Shown: one piece after another, positions 1 to 11,719 of the stretch
How positions within the stretch are numbered: position 1 is the first letter of the stretch
Layout of the letters: every line of letters begins with the position of its first letter
Source: Triangularia verruculosa
Lineage: Eukaryota > Ascomycota > Sordariomycetes > Sordariales > Podosporaceae
NCBI GenBank assembly: GCA_033296885.1
Contig: MU863914.1
Span: 186,001-250,000 of the forward strand
DNA length: 64,000 nucleotides
Direction of reading: 5' to 3'
Notes under the pieces: generated by a model
The model's input: the letters and a program-made list of their open reading frames with translations, nothing else
Told to the model about the DNA's origin: nothing
The model's database searches: none
Made by a program: the position numbers and the translations under genes

Positions 1-541
1 CTTCATGTCAGCACCCAGCTCCACTGCTTTCACGGCTTTGACTTCGCCATCGCTATACAACGGCTCTCCCGATTTCTGCGACAGCTATGAGACGTCTCCT
101 CACTTTGGAGGAGGCGATTTCGACTCCAACCCGGACAACTGGTTCCCCCTGTTCCCCACAACCGCCACGGAACCAGAAGCGCCCAAGGAGGTTCTTGTTC
201 AGCCCAAGCCTGAACAGTCTCCATTGGTCACCTCGGAGGAGCTCGAAGTCAAGTCGCCAGCAACTGGGCATCGTCGCAAGTCAAGCACTTCTCCTCCTGT
301 CCGCCACTCTTCTATCGCCGGTGTCAACTCTCGCCGCCGCGATAAGCCCCTTCCTCCCATCGTTGTCGATGATCCCACCGATACTATCGCAATGAAGCGC
401 GCCCGCAACACTCTTGCGGCTCGCAAATCTCGGGAGCGCAAGGCGGCTCGTTTGGATGAGCTAGAGGAGAAGATTGAGAAGCTCTCTGCAGAGCGTGATC
501 ACTGGAAGCAATTGGCTCTGCAATTAGGTGCAAAGGAGTAA
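1..541 (+). CDS. cpc-1: CPC1/GCN4-type bZIP transcription factor, 3' part
   Basis: C-terminal part of a GCN4-class activator of amino-acid biosynthesis genes (cross-pathway control). The basic region with the bZIP signature N-x7-R (NTLAARKSR) starts near position 400 and is followed by a short Gcn4-like zipper ending in RDHWKQLALQLGAKE. Upstream is an acidic/aromatic stretch containing DNWFPLFP, matching the activation region known in Neurospora CPC1, then Ser/Pro-rich sequence with a basic RRRDKPLPPIVVDD segment just before the bZIP. An ATG lies at position 5, but the reading frame is open to the window edge and family members are about 240-270 residues, so the 5' part of the gene (and any regulatory upstream ORFs) lies outside. 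It is convergent with the next gene. The family assignment is confident; the true start is not visible. Confidence 0.9.
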   Translation, partial: FMSAPSSTAFTALTSPSLYNGSPDFCDSYETSPHFGGGDFDSNPDNWFPLFPTTATEPEAPKEVLVQPKPEQSPLVTSEELEVKSPATGHRRKSSTSPPVRHSSIAGVNSRRRDKPLPPIVVDDPTDTIAMKRARNTLAARKSRERKAARLDELEEKIEKLSAERDHWKQLALQLGAKE

Positions 542-3045
542 TTTGGTGCTCAGGAGTAAACCAAAAAAAACAATAGGCAATCGGCTTTCTCGTCGAACGG
601 CACATTATCCCCCAGTGTAATGGACATTGGGGAGGGGATTTCTTAGGATTCTCATTTTTCTTTTTCGTGTTCACTTAGGGTTGTCAACTTTGGGAAGCCG
701 GTCATCAGCTGCATCAGCAGACCTGGCATTGTTTACAGTGTTATTTGTCGTTTAGTACTTGGTCTCCTTGGAAGGAAATGACTACTCGCGTTCTTGACCA
801 TTCTTGTTAGCCTTTTTCTTAGTCACTGTGTTCTTTATAGAGACCCAATTCAACCCTCTGAAATCTGCACTTGCTCCTCCCATGTGACAGACTCTGTTTG
901 GCTAACGATGATGTGCTGACACATGTAACTGCTCTTGTAAGTGATCCTTTTCCGGCTCTGTCAGTCCTGGCTTATTATCTCTATCTTCAAAGACATATCC
1001 AGTTTCTTTGAGAAATGCATGGCACCACCCAGGCCGTTGTCATGAAAAGACTTACGATGAGGTTGATATAGTGAGATGTGTGATTGTTGTGTGATGTAAG
1101 TGGGAGCCTGACACTCAAAACGACCGATCTATTCTTTGGCCATCCATGTGAGGCGAGTGCAACAAGGCAGTTCGTAGTGTGAATGAAGAGAAAAGATCAG
1201 GTAGGCAATGAAATAGGTAACCACGGTAGGTATGTTGCCTTGCACTGGCGCTGCCTTCCGAATTGGTTCGCCGAGTTTCTGTGGTGATCTTTTCGGTGAG
1301 TGAGAACGAGGCTTTGGTATTGAAGTTGGTAAAACCTGGAATGTAAGAGCCGGGTGTTACCTTGGTTATGTATCTAAATGGGAAGTCACCACATTGTAGG
1401 ATGAGGATTAATTATGTGTGAGTTTTAGTATATGTAGATGTGAACAGGGGCTTTGCAGTCGTGGGGACATATCACCCTTGAGTGAGGATTGTAAGAATGG
1501 TGGTTGAAGTGGGAAAGGTAGGCTCATGGGTTGTTTGTAGAGGTTGTCTTGTTTTTGTACATTGGGTGGTGTTGGGCATTGAAATTTGGGAAAGTGTTTT
1601 CCGGCTGGTCGCCTTCTATCGTTGTGGTAATTAGGTATATTGGGGGCTTACTTTCACGTCTCACTTTACGACTTCACTGCTGAGGGCTGCTAGGTGCTCC
1701 TTCTTCTGGGATTACATTGTACTTGCCCATCGCTAGTTGCTCTCTTCTTGCACTTACTATACTGTAGTTGTTGCTCTTTTCTAGTTGGCCTTTCAGGCGA
1801 ACATCACAGTTGCTCCATGCCAGGTGCCATCTCTCTAATACTCAGCATCACAGCCACAGTCCCAGTTTCCTCTCGCCTATACTCTAGGTTGCCCTCTGGG
1901 AACAGCCGTCTGCCTCCTGGCATAATTACTCATGAGTGACTTCAGCTAGTGAACGACTACTCAAAAGCGTAGTCATCCAAAGAGTCAAGACGTAAATAGG
2001 ACTACCCAGAAGAAAACATACATTGGGCAGTCGAGTCAACCACCCTTCATAAAATAACCACAAGTCACATCAAAACGAGCCCATCATGTAGTTGCATACA
2101 ACTCATGCCGTATTTTGTATTTCTTTCAAATACTCCTATCCTATACTCCTCGGCTCCTCCCCTCCTCACCACCTCTCCCCTCTTCACCACCTCTCCCCTC
2201 TTCACCACCTCTCCCCTCCCCCACCCATGAATCCATCAGCCCATCCCACATTAATCACAAATAGTTTTTAAGTCAGTAAGTGTAAGTTAACCAAGGAAGA
2301 AAAAAAAAGTATCCTCCCCTTTATCCCACCCCTCTCTCCCCGTCTCCCCCATCCTCTCACTGTTGCCTTTTTCTTCCCCCCCTCCCAAAACTACACCGAA
2401 ATCATTGATATCTCCCATCTCCCATCACTCATACAACAACAATAACAACAAGGACAGCCACAAAAGAGCCACGCCACACCAGTCTACCGCTCCACAAAAC
2501 CACTCCACAAAACCACTCCCCTCTTCCTCCTCACTCCCTCCCCTCTACAAAAAAAAACCATGCCTTATCCGCCCATAAGAAAGCAAAAAACCCCAGTTTT
2601 TGTGTATACTGCGCATCTCACAAGTGTCAAATTTCCCAATTCCACCAATCAACCCAAAAGACGCAAAAGCAAGGCAAGAAGTAAAAACTTGTGTGTAAAA
2701 AAGGGGGAGTAGAAGAAGAAGTTGAACTACTAGTAGTAAATAGTAATAAATAAGTTTTTGTTTAAAAAAGAAAAAAAAAGCCATCCGCTTGGTCTCCCCC
2801 CTTATCTTTGTTCCCTTTCCCTCCTCATCTTCCCCCTTATCGTCCTTCTCCCTTCCTGATATGGAAACCCATCTCCTTATAAAAAAAGACGGCTCTCCAA
2901 GAATATTCGTACATATACACAATCGTGGGTATGTTGCTGGGAAGAATGGAAAGTGAACAAGTTATGCGTCTGTTGTGTGCGGTTTGATATCCTTTGTTTG
3001 GTGTGTCATGGTGAATAATATTGTGTTGCGGCATCAGTTCCCCCA
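542..3045. other. Long convergent intergenic region
   Basis: Contains the 3' ends of two convergent genes and no supported coding region. Short open frames are low-complexity or lack coding character. 2166-2219 holds three perfect or near-perfect 18-bp CT-rich units (tcaccacctctcccctct). Pyrimidine-rich sequence and poly-A/T runs dominate 2100-2900. Confidence 0.6.
2166..2219. repeat. 18-bp CT-rich tandem repeat, 3 copies
   Basis: Three adjacent 18-base units beginning tcaccacctctcccctc; the last differs only in its final base. It lies in intergenic polypyrimidine DNA. Confidence 0.9.
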
Positions 3046-6000
3046 TCAGCTCACAATCATCATCTGCATCCGTGGCGAGTCAACTGAACCCCTTCCCAGA
3101 ATTGAATTGCTGCTGTGACTCTTTGGTAACCTCCTGGGTGGACTAGACGCAGCGGGGTCCGAAAAGACCCTGGTGAAAGCCGGGCTACCGTCCAAGTTGC
3201 GGTGCGATAGTCGTTCGTGGCGGGGAGTGGCGGCGGGGCTTTGGGTAAGGAGTTCGGCCTTGCGGACAGCATCCGAGAGTGAATCTCGCAAATGACCAGC
3301 CCTCTTGACCAACTCTTGTAAACTGTTGGTGTCGAAGAAGAGCTTCGTGTCCTGAGTTTTTGTGGCCGTGGCAGCGATGGGATCGGATGTCGACCGCTGT
3401 TGCTGCATGGCCTCGATCACGGTGGCCAAAACGGCAGAGCTCCGGTTGGGGCTGACCGAGCCGTCGGGTGTCCGTGGTCGGGGAGGCTTCAGCGGTTCGT
3501 CGGGCAGTGGCCACTTGCCACCAAAAATATCATCATCGGGCGAGAATACTGACCGTCGTCGGACAGTAGCCCTCTCTCGCACCACTGTCGTTCGGGTCAT
3601 TTGTGGTCCAGGAATCTCGAAGGGATCGTTAATGTCGTCAAGCATAGAGCCATCAAAGCCCTCGTCAATAAAACGTTCATCAATCTCATCAAGATCATCT
3701 CGGTCAAAGTCCAGTGACGATTTGACTGATCCAAACTCATCAGTCTCGTCCTCATCGGGTGACGCCAGCGCAATGATATTCTCTGCCTCAACCCACTTCG
3801 GTCCTATTGGCCCATGTATGATGTTGAGATCTTTGCCGTGCCGGCATAATCGTTTCAGATCATTCACAAGTAGCGAAAGCTCTCGTATCTGACCCGAATG
3901 AGCCTTCACGCTGGGCTGGCTCGCCTGGATTGATGGCGGAACAACCATAAAGCTATTATTGGAGTCCTTTCCTCCGGTGATATCGAGCGCAGTCTCGTCA
4001 AAATCAAAATCATCGTCCCAGTCCTCGCTCACGTTTTTGCTGCCTAGCCCCCATGTTCCAAACTTGGCTGGTGGTTTTGACTCATCAGTAGGTTCTGGAA
4101 CTACGGGAACGCTCTGGCTCCGTACATGGCCGGCCTTCGGTGCTTTTCGGCTGGTAGAACGGCCCACTCTCAGGTCCATCTCCTGCTTCCCATGTACCGT
4201 TTTTGGTCGGGTCGCATCGGAATCGAGCTTGTCGTGAGTCGATGGTTCCGACCAGTCGAATATGCTGCTCCTTGGCCGATCACTGATACTCTCACGAGAT
4301 GGATCTGGGCTCCCGTTCCCGCCCATGTTCCTGAGCGCGTGTCTCAGCGTAGGACTTACACGTCTCGAGTTCGTCGAACTCGGCGGTGAAAGATGATTAC
4401 TCAGGGTGTTGTCGTCGTCTCGTGCCCAGTCATCATCGTCGTCGTCATCGAACGATAACCTGGCGAAATCCCGATTTACTAGCATGAGACCACCTTGACC
4501 CCCATACCCACACCCAACCCCTTGGACAACTGGTTTAACCGTGCCATCCAGGTGCGTGTTCCGGATAGGGGTGGCAAGATTTTCTTCCTCTTCGGGGATC
4601 TTGGTTTCGCCATCCCACCCACGGCCCAACATCTCCTGAATCGACAATCTCTTCGTCTTACCGTTGCTGGCGGTGCTTGGTGGAGATTCATCAAACATGG
4701 ACTCCAGCGGCGTTTCCACGGACCGCACCCGGCTAGAAGAGGCAACCGTGCGGAAGGAATCATACGCGTCGCTTCTGACATCCGTATCTTCATCGTCGGC
4801 ATCGTGGACATCCTGGACATCGAAATCGGAGCCAGCCAGTGTCACTGATCGCTCGCCCGAAGGGCCCCGGCTATGCGTACCAGGTGGGCCCTGGGAGCCG
4901 TTCATGTAGTTTATCGGGGCTTGGAATGACCTGGAGGGCGCGGTTGATGAGGACGAACTCGATAGCCCCAAGCGCGAAACATCGATGTTGAAACTAGACA
5001 GACGATTTAACGGAGGGAGCGGAGAAGGTGAATTTCTCTTGCGGTTCCGTGGAGCATCTGCTAGGATTGGTGCAGGTTCTAACTGTGGTGCTTGCGGCTG
5101 GTAGTTGGGTAGCACGACAATTTCTTGTGTGGTTGGGCTGGCTGGAGACTGCATTGGGTCGCGAAGCGTGCCGGCTAGGTCGGTCGCATAACGGTTGTTA
5201 TTTCCGCTCTTAGCATCAACAGTGCTCCTTCTAGGACGCCTGACGCTAGGTTTTCTCGCGATCCAGTTTTGAGCTGAACTGAAATGCATCGACATTGACC
5301 TCTTTGGTCGTTTGTCTGGGGACGTCTCGGCTGAGTCGGTGGGGTCACTTGGGCTTTGCAAGGCCTCCAGATCCTCAATATGCCCAAATTCTTCTTCCTG
5401 TTGCTCGACTTCGTCCACAAATACAGGAATGTCCGTTATGCAATCCGCCTTGGTGAGGTATGCGCGAGAAATATGGCCTGGGGTTAGTGATACTCTTCTT
5501 TTCGGGAACAGCGAAGCGAGCTTAGCGCGCTGTCCACTCGTAAGTCCGGTAGTGTCACGACCGAGGCCCGCTGCCCGTCGAGCATGGAAAAACGACGTCC
5601 ATCGGCCAGAGGAACGCTTAAAGCCGCTAAATACTGAGGACGTCGGTGTTTCTGTTTCTGGGACGCTCGAAGGCTCAAAGGAAAATTTGGGTCCTGTCCC
5701 CGCTGAAGGAGGGGGGTCAACTAGGTTGCCCTGAGGTTGCGATTGCTGCTGCAAAGTTGCTTGCCGTTGATGGCTAGTAGCCGGTCTCCGGAGCGTCAAC
5801 ACTTGCGTCCTAGAACCTCTGCGCTGGTGAGAACACGGTGATTCACCGAGCCCTGGAGCGTTTCTTTTTACCAACTTGTTGGGAGCGTGGTTGGCTGGGC
5901 CCTGTTGACCAAGCATCGGAACTCCTGAGCCATGTGAGAAGGTCAAGGAAGACGAGTCGGGACCCATGCTTGATCTGGGACTTCCATGTTGTGATATTGG

Positions 6001-6570
6001 ACGCAACGAGAGCCGTCTTATCCATGACTCCCGAGAAGACAATGATTCGCGAGAACTTTCCCTATTGTGCCGCGATGCTGATTCCCCTCTCTCGTGGCGA
6101 AGAAAAGACTGTCTCCTACTGTTAGTCCTTGGTGATGAAACCGGTACGGCACTGACAGGTCGCTGAGACTGAGGAACTATGGTGGTCGGAGACATAACAG
6201 GGCTTGGGTTTGGTTCGACAAGGTGGCGTAACGAGCCATAAGCAGACTCCCTCACTGGCGAGTAGCATATTTGGTGAAGAGCTGCTGCACTCGTATTCGG
6301 CCTCCCAGACGAGGCTTCTACCCGAAAGGCATCATAGTCGGGAGAAAATACTCCTGGTGCTGGGCTTGACCATGGCGGCGCTTCCGACTCTGACGGCTGA
6401 CCAAATACCAGACCTGCAGCGGCGGCCGCGATGGCAGTGCCGGTTCCCACAAGCTATAGAACAATTACTATGTCAGTGGTCAAGTCCATCTCAAGATTCG
6501 TTTGTGTTCCTATCCATTGCGCGTGCTGTATCCGTCCAGAGCTCCTACTTACACTCGGCACAGCCTGCAT
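3046..6570 (-). CDS. Large Ser-rich fungal protein of unknown function
   Basis: Two exons. Exon 1 (6570-6553) encodes only MQAVPS. A GTAAGT...CTATAG intron of 99 bp (6552-6454) follows. Exon 2 (6453-3046) runs to the stop, giving about 1141 residues. The start was chosen because the long exon otherwise opens at a GTG, and an ATG with a consensus donor lies just upstream. The N-terminus has a small Ala/Gly hydrophobic patch; most of the protein is Ser/Pro/Arg-rich and probably disordered, with clusters of Asp (SFDDDDDDDW). The best conserved-looking part is C-terminal: an acidic WDDDFDFDE motif, then a helical segment (IRELSLLVNDLKRL) and IHGPIGPKWVEAENIIALAS. I do not recognise the family with confidence. 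A link to Byr4/Bfa1-like mitotic-exit regulators crossed my mind from the W-acidic motif but is not supported by an N-terminal match. Confidence 0.75.
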
Positions 6571-9500
6571 CCTGGCTGCGGGCTGTTATCTCGACGGCGA
6601 ACGGCGGCGAGAGAAGAAAAGGACGGGGAGGGTGTCGGCTGTCGTGAGGGTCGTGGTTCGCATCGTCAGGGCATTACAAGACAGGCGTAGATTCTGGCAC
6701 TCGGGTCGGGGGAAATGAGTTGAGGCAATGCGGAATGCGGGCCTTGCTGGTATGGCACTGGCGCGTCCTTGCCGTCAATAGATGGCCGTTGTTCTTCGAC
6801 GAAGAACACCGAGCCTGTAGGAAGGCACCCGGCGCGCAGAAAGAAGACTTGCTTCCAGCTAACGCGGAGTCGCTTCTTTTGGCTTGCGGAGCCCGGCACG
6901 AGGGAAGCGGTATGGACTCCGTTTGTCGTGGAGACAGCGCGGGCGGGCTGCAGACCAGAGGGCTGCAGCTGACAGTGACGAGATCCACACCACAGCGCGA
7001 CAAGGAACTGTCGGCCTTCGAATTCGCCAGGACGGTCGATGCGGTCGCAATGGGCCGTGGCCGTGGCCCGGTCGTGATTGTGGCCGTTGCCGTGGTCGTC
7101 GAGGGAAACCAACTATCGCAACCTGCCGAGGTGGGCAGGGAGGACGGGGTCGTTTGGCTGTTCCTGTCGTCCAAGCACGCGCTGCTGCAGGCGCAATTCG
7201 TGGGTCAAAGAAAACAAAAGACGAAAAGGAAAGAATCGGGCGCTGCTGGCCGTTATCGTGAAAAGGGAGAGAAGTGGAAGCGTCAAAACAAGAGACGACC
7301 TGCAACCAAGCAATCGACGACGGGACGGCAGCAACGAGCGCCGAGCCAGCAAGAGAACCTTGGAAGGGGAGAAGGGAAACTGGGGCGGGCTGCGACTGTG
7401 GGGCCCCTCGGACAGTGCGGGCGTTTCTGTCGCTTCTTGGGGCCCTGCTGCAAAAACCCTGGCTGCACTGGTACCGTACGGCGCGAGCGACTCAAGAGCA
7501 TCCTCGTTGGGGCTAGCGGTGTGCTCGAGCGGAGGATTCGCATCGCTAAATTTCAGATACACATTCTTACAGATTAATTACAGAGGTCCCGTCGTCCCCT
7601 CTGGTTGCTTGGGGTACGCGCAGTTCAGTCAGCCACTTGACCGACCTGTTACGCCCAGCTAACATCCATCATGCAAAACAACAACAAGCTGGGGAAACCT
7701 GGTCCATGGCTCTGTCTGTCTTCCCCTCACTGCGATCAGCGACATGCTCTTGGAGCTTCGATGGCGATCCAACCATCCTGCGGAACTGGCCGAGACCATG
7801 GACGAACGAAAACGCCCCCTACTGCGTATGGAGAGACAAGAGAAACGCCGTCCGGCCTTGCAACCGGCCGCAGGAAGGATGCCGGGACATTTGGGAGCTG
7901 GGACCATCCCATCTCGGTATCGTGCAGTATCTGTTTATATATGAATTAATTACAGGTACTGTCAGGCACAGGCACGCGCATCGATCTCTTATTGTTTTCA
8001 TAGTAGCACCTCGAAGTCCAACGCCCCCCCACGAGACGACGTTGCTAAGCCCAAACTGAGGACCAACGGCTCCCAAAACAGCATTGGCCCCGAAGCAAGG
8101 CGATCCAAGATCCGATGCAACTCCCAGCTGCTGGTCGCTTGAGGCTTGTCCATTAGCGCTTTCTTCCCACTTTTGTCTGTATGACGTTGAACATTCATTT
8201 TGTCCTTCCCTCTGGAGACATTAACACCGGCATGTCAACTCCAGCCAACACGGTAACCCGTCAGCCGGTTGGCCCATCTACCCGCCGGCGTCAGGGAAAC
8301 AGAACACGCAATTTGAAAACCCGGGACTTTGCTTTCTTCCCGCTGTTGCTGGGCCGCGCAGTTTTAGCTAACACAAAGCTGACCTGCTATATATCAGACT
8401 CGGCCAATGTATAATACCAGCCCTCGGCCAGCCAAACACATGCTCAGGACGACCATTTGTCCGCCTGCAGGGTCTCAACTATCTGTGCGCCATCATTGAG
8501 CCGTACCAAAGACTCCTGTTATTAAATCCCTCTTGCAACACCAGCTGCTGCCCAGCCAACTTGCATCGTATTCCTGCATCTATGAGCAGCCCGCTGACAA
8601 GCAGGATCAAATGCCAGCCAACGAGAGCCAGATAAACCTGCATTACTTGCATTAGAAAACAGGCACGCGGGCGATCTGCCTTCGTCCCCTCCTTCCACAC
8701 TCCACTAACTCCATTTGTATCGAGTTCCCAGTTCCCGGACTGACGGGATTCCGACACGGTAACGTACGACCGCCCACATGGTGAAAAAGAGGTTCTGGAA
8801 GTGTTCGTAGTAATTACCCCACAAAATCCTACACTGCAGTTTTTAGGGATCCAGCCTCATTCAATGCATGAAACAAATTGATTAATTGACACACTAATTA
8901 GACGCCATTCTAAATACTCTGTGCAGGACGGTAGTGTCCCAGCCATGCAGCACTATCCCAAGTCTAAAAAAGACAGATGACACAAGGGAGAGCGCGCGAG
9001 CGTCATCCCGTGGTTGTCTGTCCATCCAAACGTCTTCAAACTTCGTCTAATGTCTGAGGATCAAGCGGCTGCCCGTCGAGTCCCCCGTCAACGAAGTCTG
9101 TGAAGCCCTTTCAGTGTTGTCCCAGCGCTTTCGTTTGCCCTTACACGACACCACACTATTACACAGGTCAACCACTACACAGCATCACAACATCGAGGCA
9201 CGACACCACGCTAGCGGTAACGGCGGTACGCCTTCTGTGGCACGGGTTTGACCCTTGCTCATCCCATCTGTTTGATGCTGTGTATCGGTATTACACAAAC
9301 TCATGATACTACTCTCTTTTCTTTTTTCTTCTTCTTTTTTTTCGTTCGAGACATGGGGACTTGTAGACTGAGACAGATACCTAAGCAAGAGAGATCTGAG
9401 CCCTGCCTTATCCCTTCCCCCGCCACGCAGATCAACAAGACATCGAGATAAAACGTGGGCTGGGAGGGGTGGTTTAAACTCACCTTGTCAGTGCTTGTAC

Positions 9501-11719
9501 TTATGTAGATCGCAAAAAAGAAAAAAAAGAGAAGAAAAAAGAAAATTCCCTTTAAGTGAGAGATGTCTTGCATAGACGGTGCCGGTCCTTTACTGTCGTC
9601 CTACTTTCGCCCTCAGTTTCAAAGCTTCGAGTCTCACTCTTATCTCACCAAGCCGTATGGCCAACACCATCCTCATGAACCCAACCCTGTAAGCTTTGGT
9701 CTCCCGTCTCCCTGGCTTCTCCGCCTCGGCCCGGCAGAACGGGTGGCAGGTAAATTCATCCCTTTGCCTACCTACGCTCGCACTTTGTCTCGGGGCCATA
9801 TACATACAGCTCCATGATACCTTAGTACCCCGTTCCGCTCCGTACCTACATGATCGTATTTAACTCCTTCTCTTCTTTACCCACTGCGCCCCGGAGATGC
9901 CTCTCCCCCCATCCCACCGGAAATCTCCTGGTGTCACCCTCTCATTCCCTCGAATGCAAGAGGAAGCCCAATAGAAGTCACCAAACCCACTTCCCCGGGA
10001 GGAATCTCCTGACATCCGCGGGTGTTGGTGGTGCTCTCCACCAAATCCATTAGGCAGCATTCTCACCCTGCAAACTCTCAGCCGCCCGAACCCGAAACGA
10101 ATATCTTGTGTAGGCTTTCGGCAGGTGGGATGCATGTATGTAGGTTGCCTGCCGTTTCTGCACATCCAACCCATGGATCAGATCAGCTCATCAGTGTCAG
10201 AGTACCATTCAGTGGCCTTTTCTTCTTCTTTTTCGCACCATGAAGAAGAAAGCTATTGTTAGAAATAGAACCCATGTCACCTCTCCCCTTATGTAAGGCA
10301 GACATCTATCAAAATGAACCCTCATCGTCTTGACAACGCGATCTGGTCACATCAAAATATCGATCGACTTGTCAGTGTCAAGCCGCCCAGGCCCGAGAGC
10401 ATTTCTAGAATTTCTTGTTTTGACGGGTAACGCTCAGACTCTCTTCTGTCTACCCTTGAAGATCAAAAGTCGAGAAGAAAAAAAAGCAGAAACAAGGCCG
10501 TTGTGGATGATCTGAAACACGAACGCTTGACCCCCTCGTCCCCTCCCCTTGCCAAGTCAATTGTTGACCCCACTCACGGCTTACCGCCGGAGCGACGGTG
10601 ATGATCCGAGAGCCCACGCCGCACCCGTATATTCCGTGACGGGATCCGCACGTAAATCCTCTTTGTTTACTTTCTTTCGGGGAGCTCGAGTACTGTAGAA
10701 CGGGAACGAACATCAACCTCTCAGCTATCCGCTGTGGGATCGACTCGACGAAGAGATACAAACAAAGCCCACGGGTTCCATAGTACTCCGATAAAAGCGG
10801 TGACGTCGTTCGCTAAGAACCTTGTGGGGAAAAAGTTCCAACAACTGCAGTCTCTCCTGGCACTCCCTGGCTTGTCAAAAGCTGGCTCTCTTGCGTGCAA
10901 ACTGGGGAATACCAAGTGGATATCCGTATGTAAAAGGCTCGTAAACTTGTAAAGACGGTGAGAGCGGCGGTATCTGTCTCTTGAGCTTTGTGAAGCCGAA
11001 GCCCAACCAAGCCAGTGCGGCATCTCTCCTACAATCTTTCTTGGTATATATCTACGGTTATCCGCGCCGGATAATCACCGAAGGAGACTGTATAACTTCG
11101 TATTGAAAATGATATCCGAGTGGGCAATGGTGCGTCTGGAAAAGGAGGCTCTTGATGGGCTGGAAATAAAGGTGGTGGTCTGGGGTTGGCAACAACACGC
11201 AATGATTGGTGCAACACGCTCAGTCGCGCAAAAAGCAAGCGGCCTGAGCCGCGTTTCCGATCGCGTCATTCCACTTCTGGAAAGCCAAGCTCGCCTTGCT
11301 GGGCGCACTGGGCAGGTTTCACAGTGCGGGCAGGGGATGGGGATTAACTGTGCTAGGGTTGGAGCTGGGGTTGGAGCTGTGATGAAGATTCCCTGTCTGA
11401 GATGTCCATAAACGACGGCGCTTAGAGGGTCAGGAACGAGACTGTGATGAGGTGAGCCCCGAGATAGGTAAGTAAGCCTCGCTTGTAGAGGGAGGATCCT
11501 GCATGCTGGTTCTGGAAGTTTGGAAGGTGAAGGTTGACATGCACCAATCAGAGGCAAAGTTGCCAGCTGATGGCGGCTGCAGCTCAACGACAATCTCCGC
11601 TTCTGAGAATAATTCTCAGCGTGCAACGGGCAGCCGATTGCAACAAGCTGATGTTATCGGGACTCGCCGAATGGTGATTTTAACAATCACATAGACATCA
11701 CAGAAAATTACCGCCCACT
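6571..11719. other. 5.1-kb divergent intergenic region
   Basis: Lies between the starts of the unknown Ser-rich gene (-) and the gcn20-like gene (+). 6600-7560 is GC-rich and open in several frames on both strands at once, the pattern of a GC-rich leader or promoter rather than a gene. 7600-11000 has many stops in all frames plus poly-A/T and CT runs. I find no gene, tRNA or transposon there. 11000-11719 is the likely gcn20 promoter and leader. Confidence 0.5.

Noticed and set aside
3046..6570. Assignment of the Ser-rich protein to Byr4/Bfa1
   Set aside because: Only a tryptophan-acidic motif is suggestive; known Byr4 N-terminal features are not seen, so no name was given.
6674..7174. 166-codon Ser/Thr-rich open frame on the minus strand
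   Set aside because: Lies in the GC-rich leader where most frames are open; no signal of coding.
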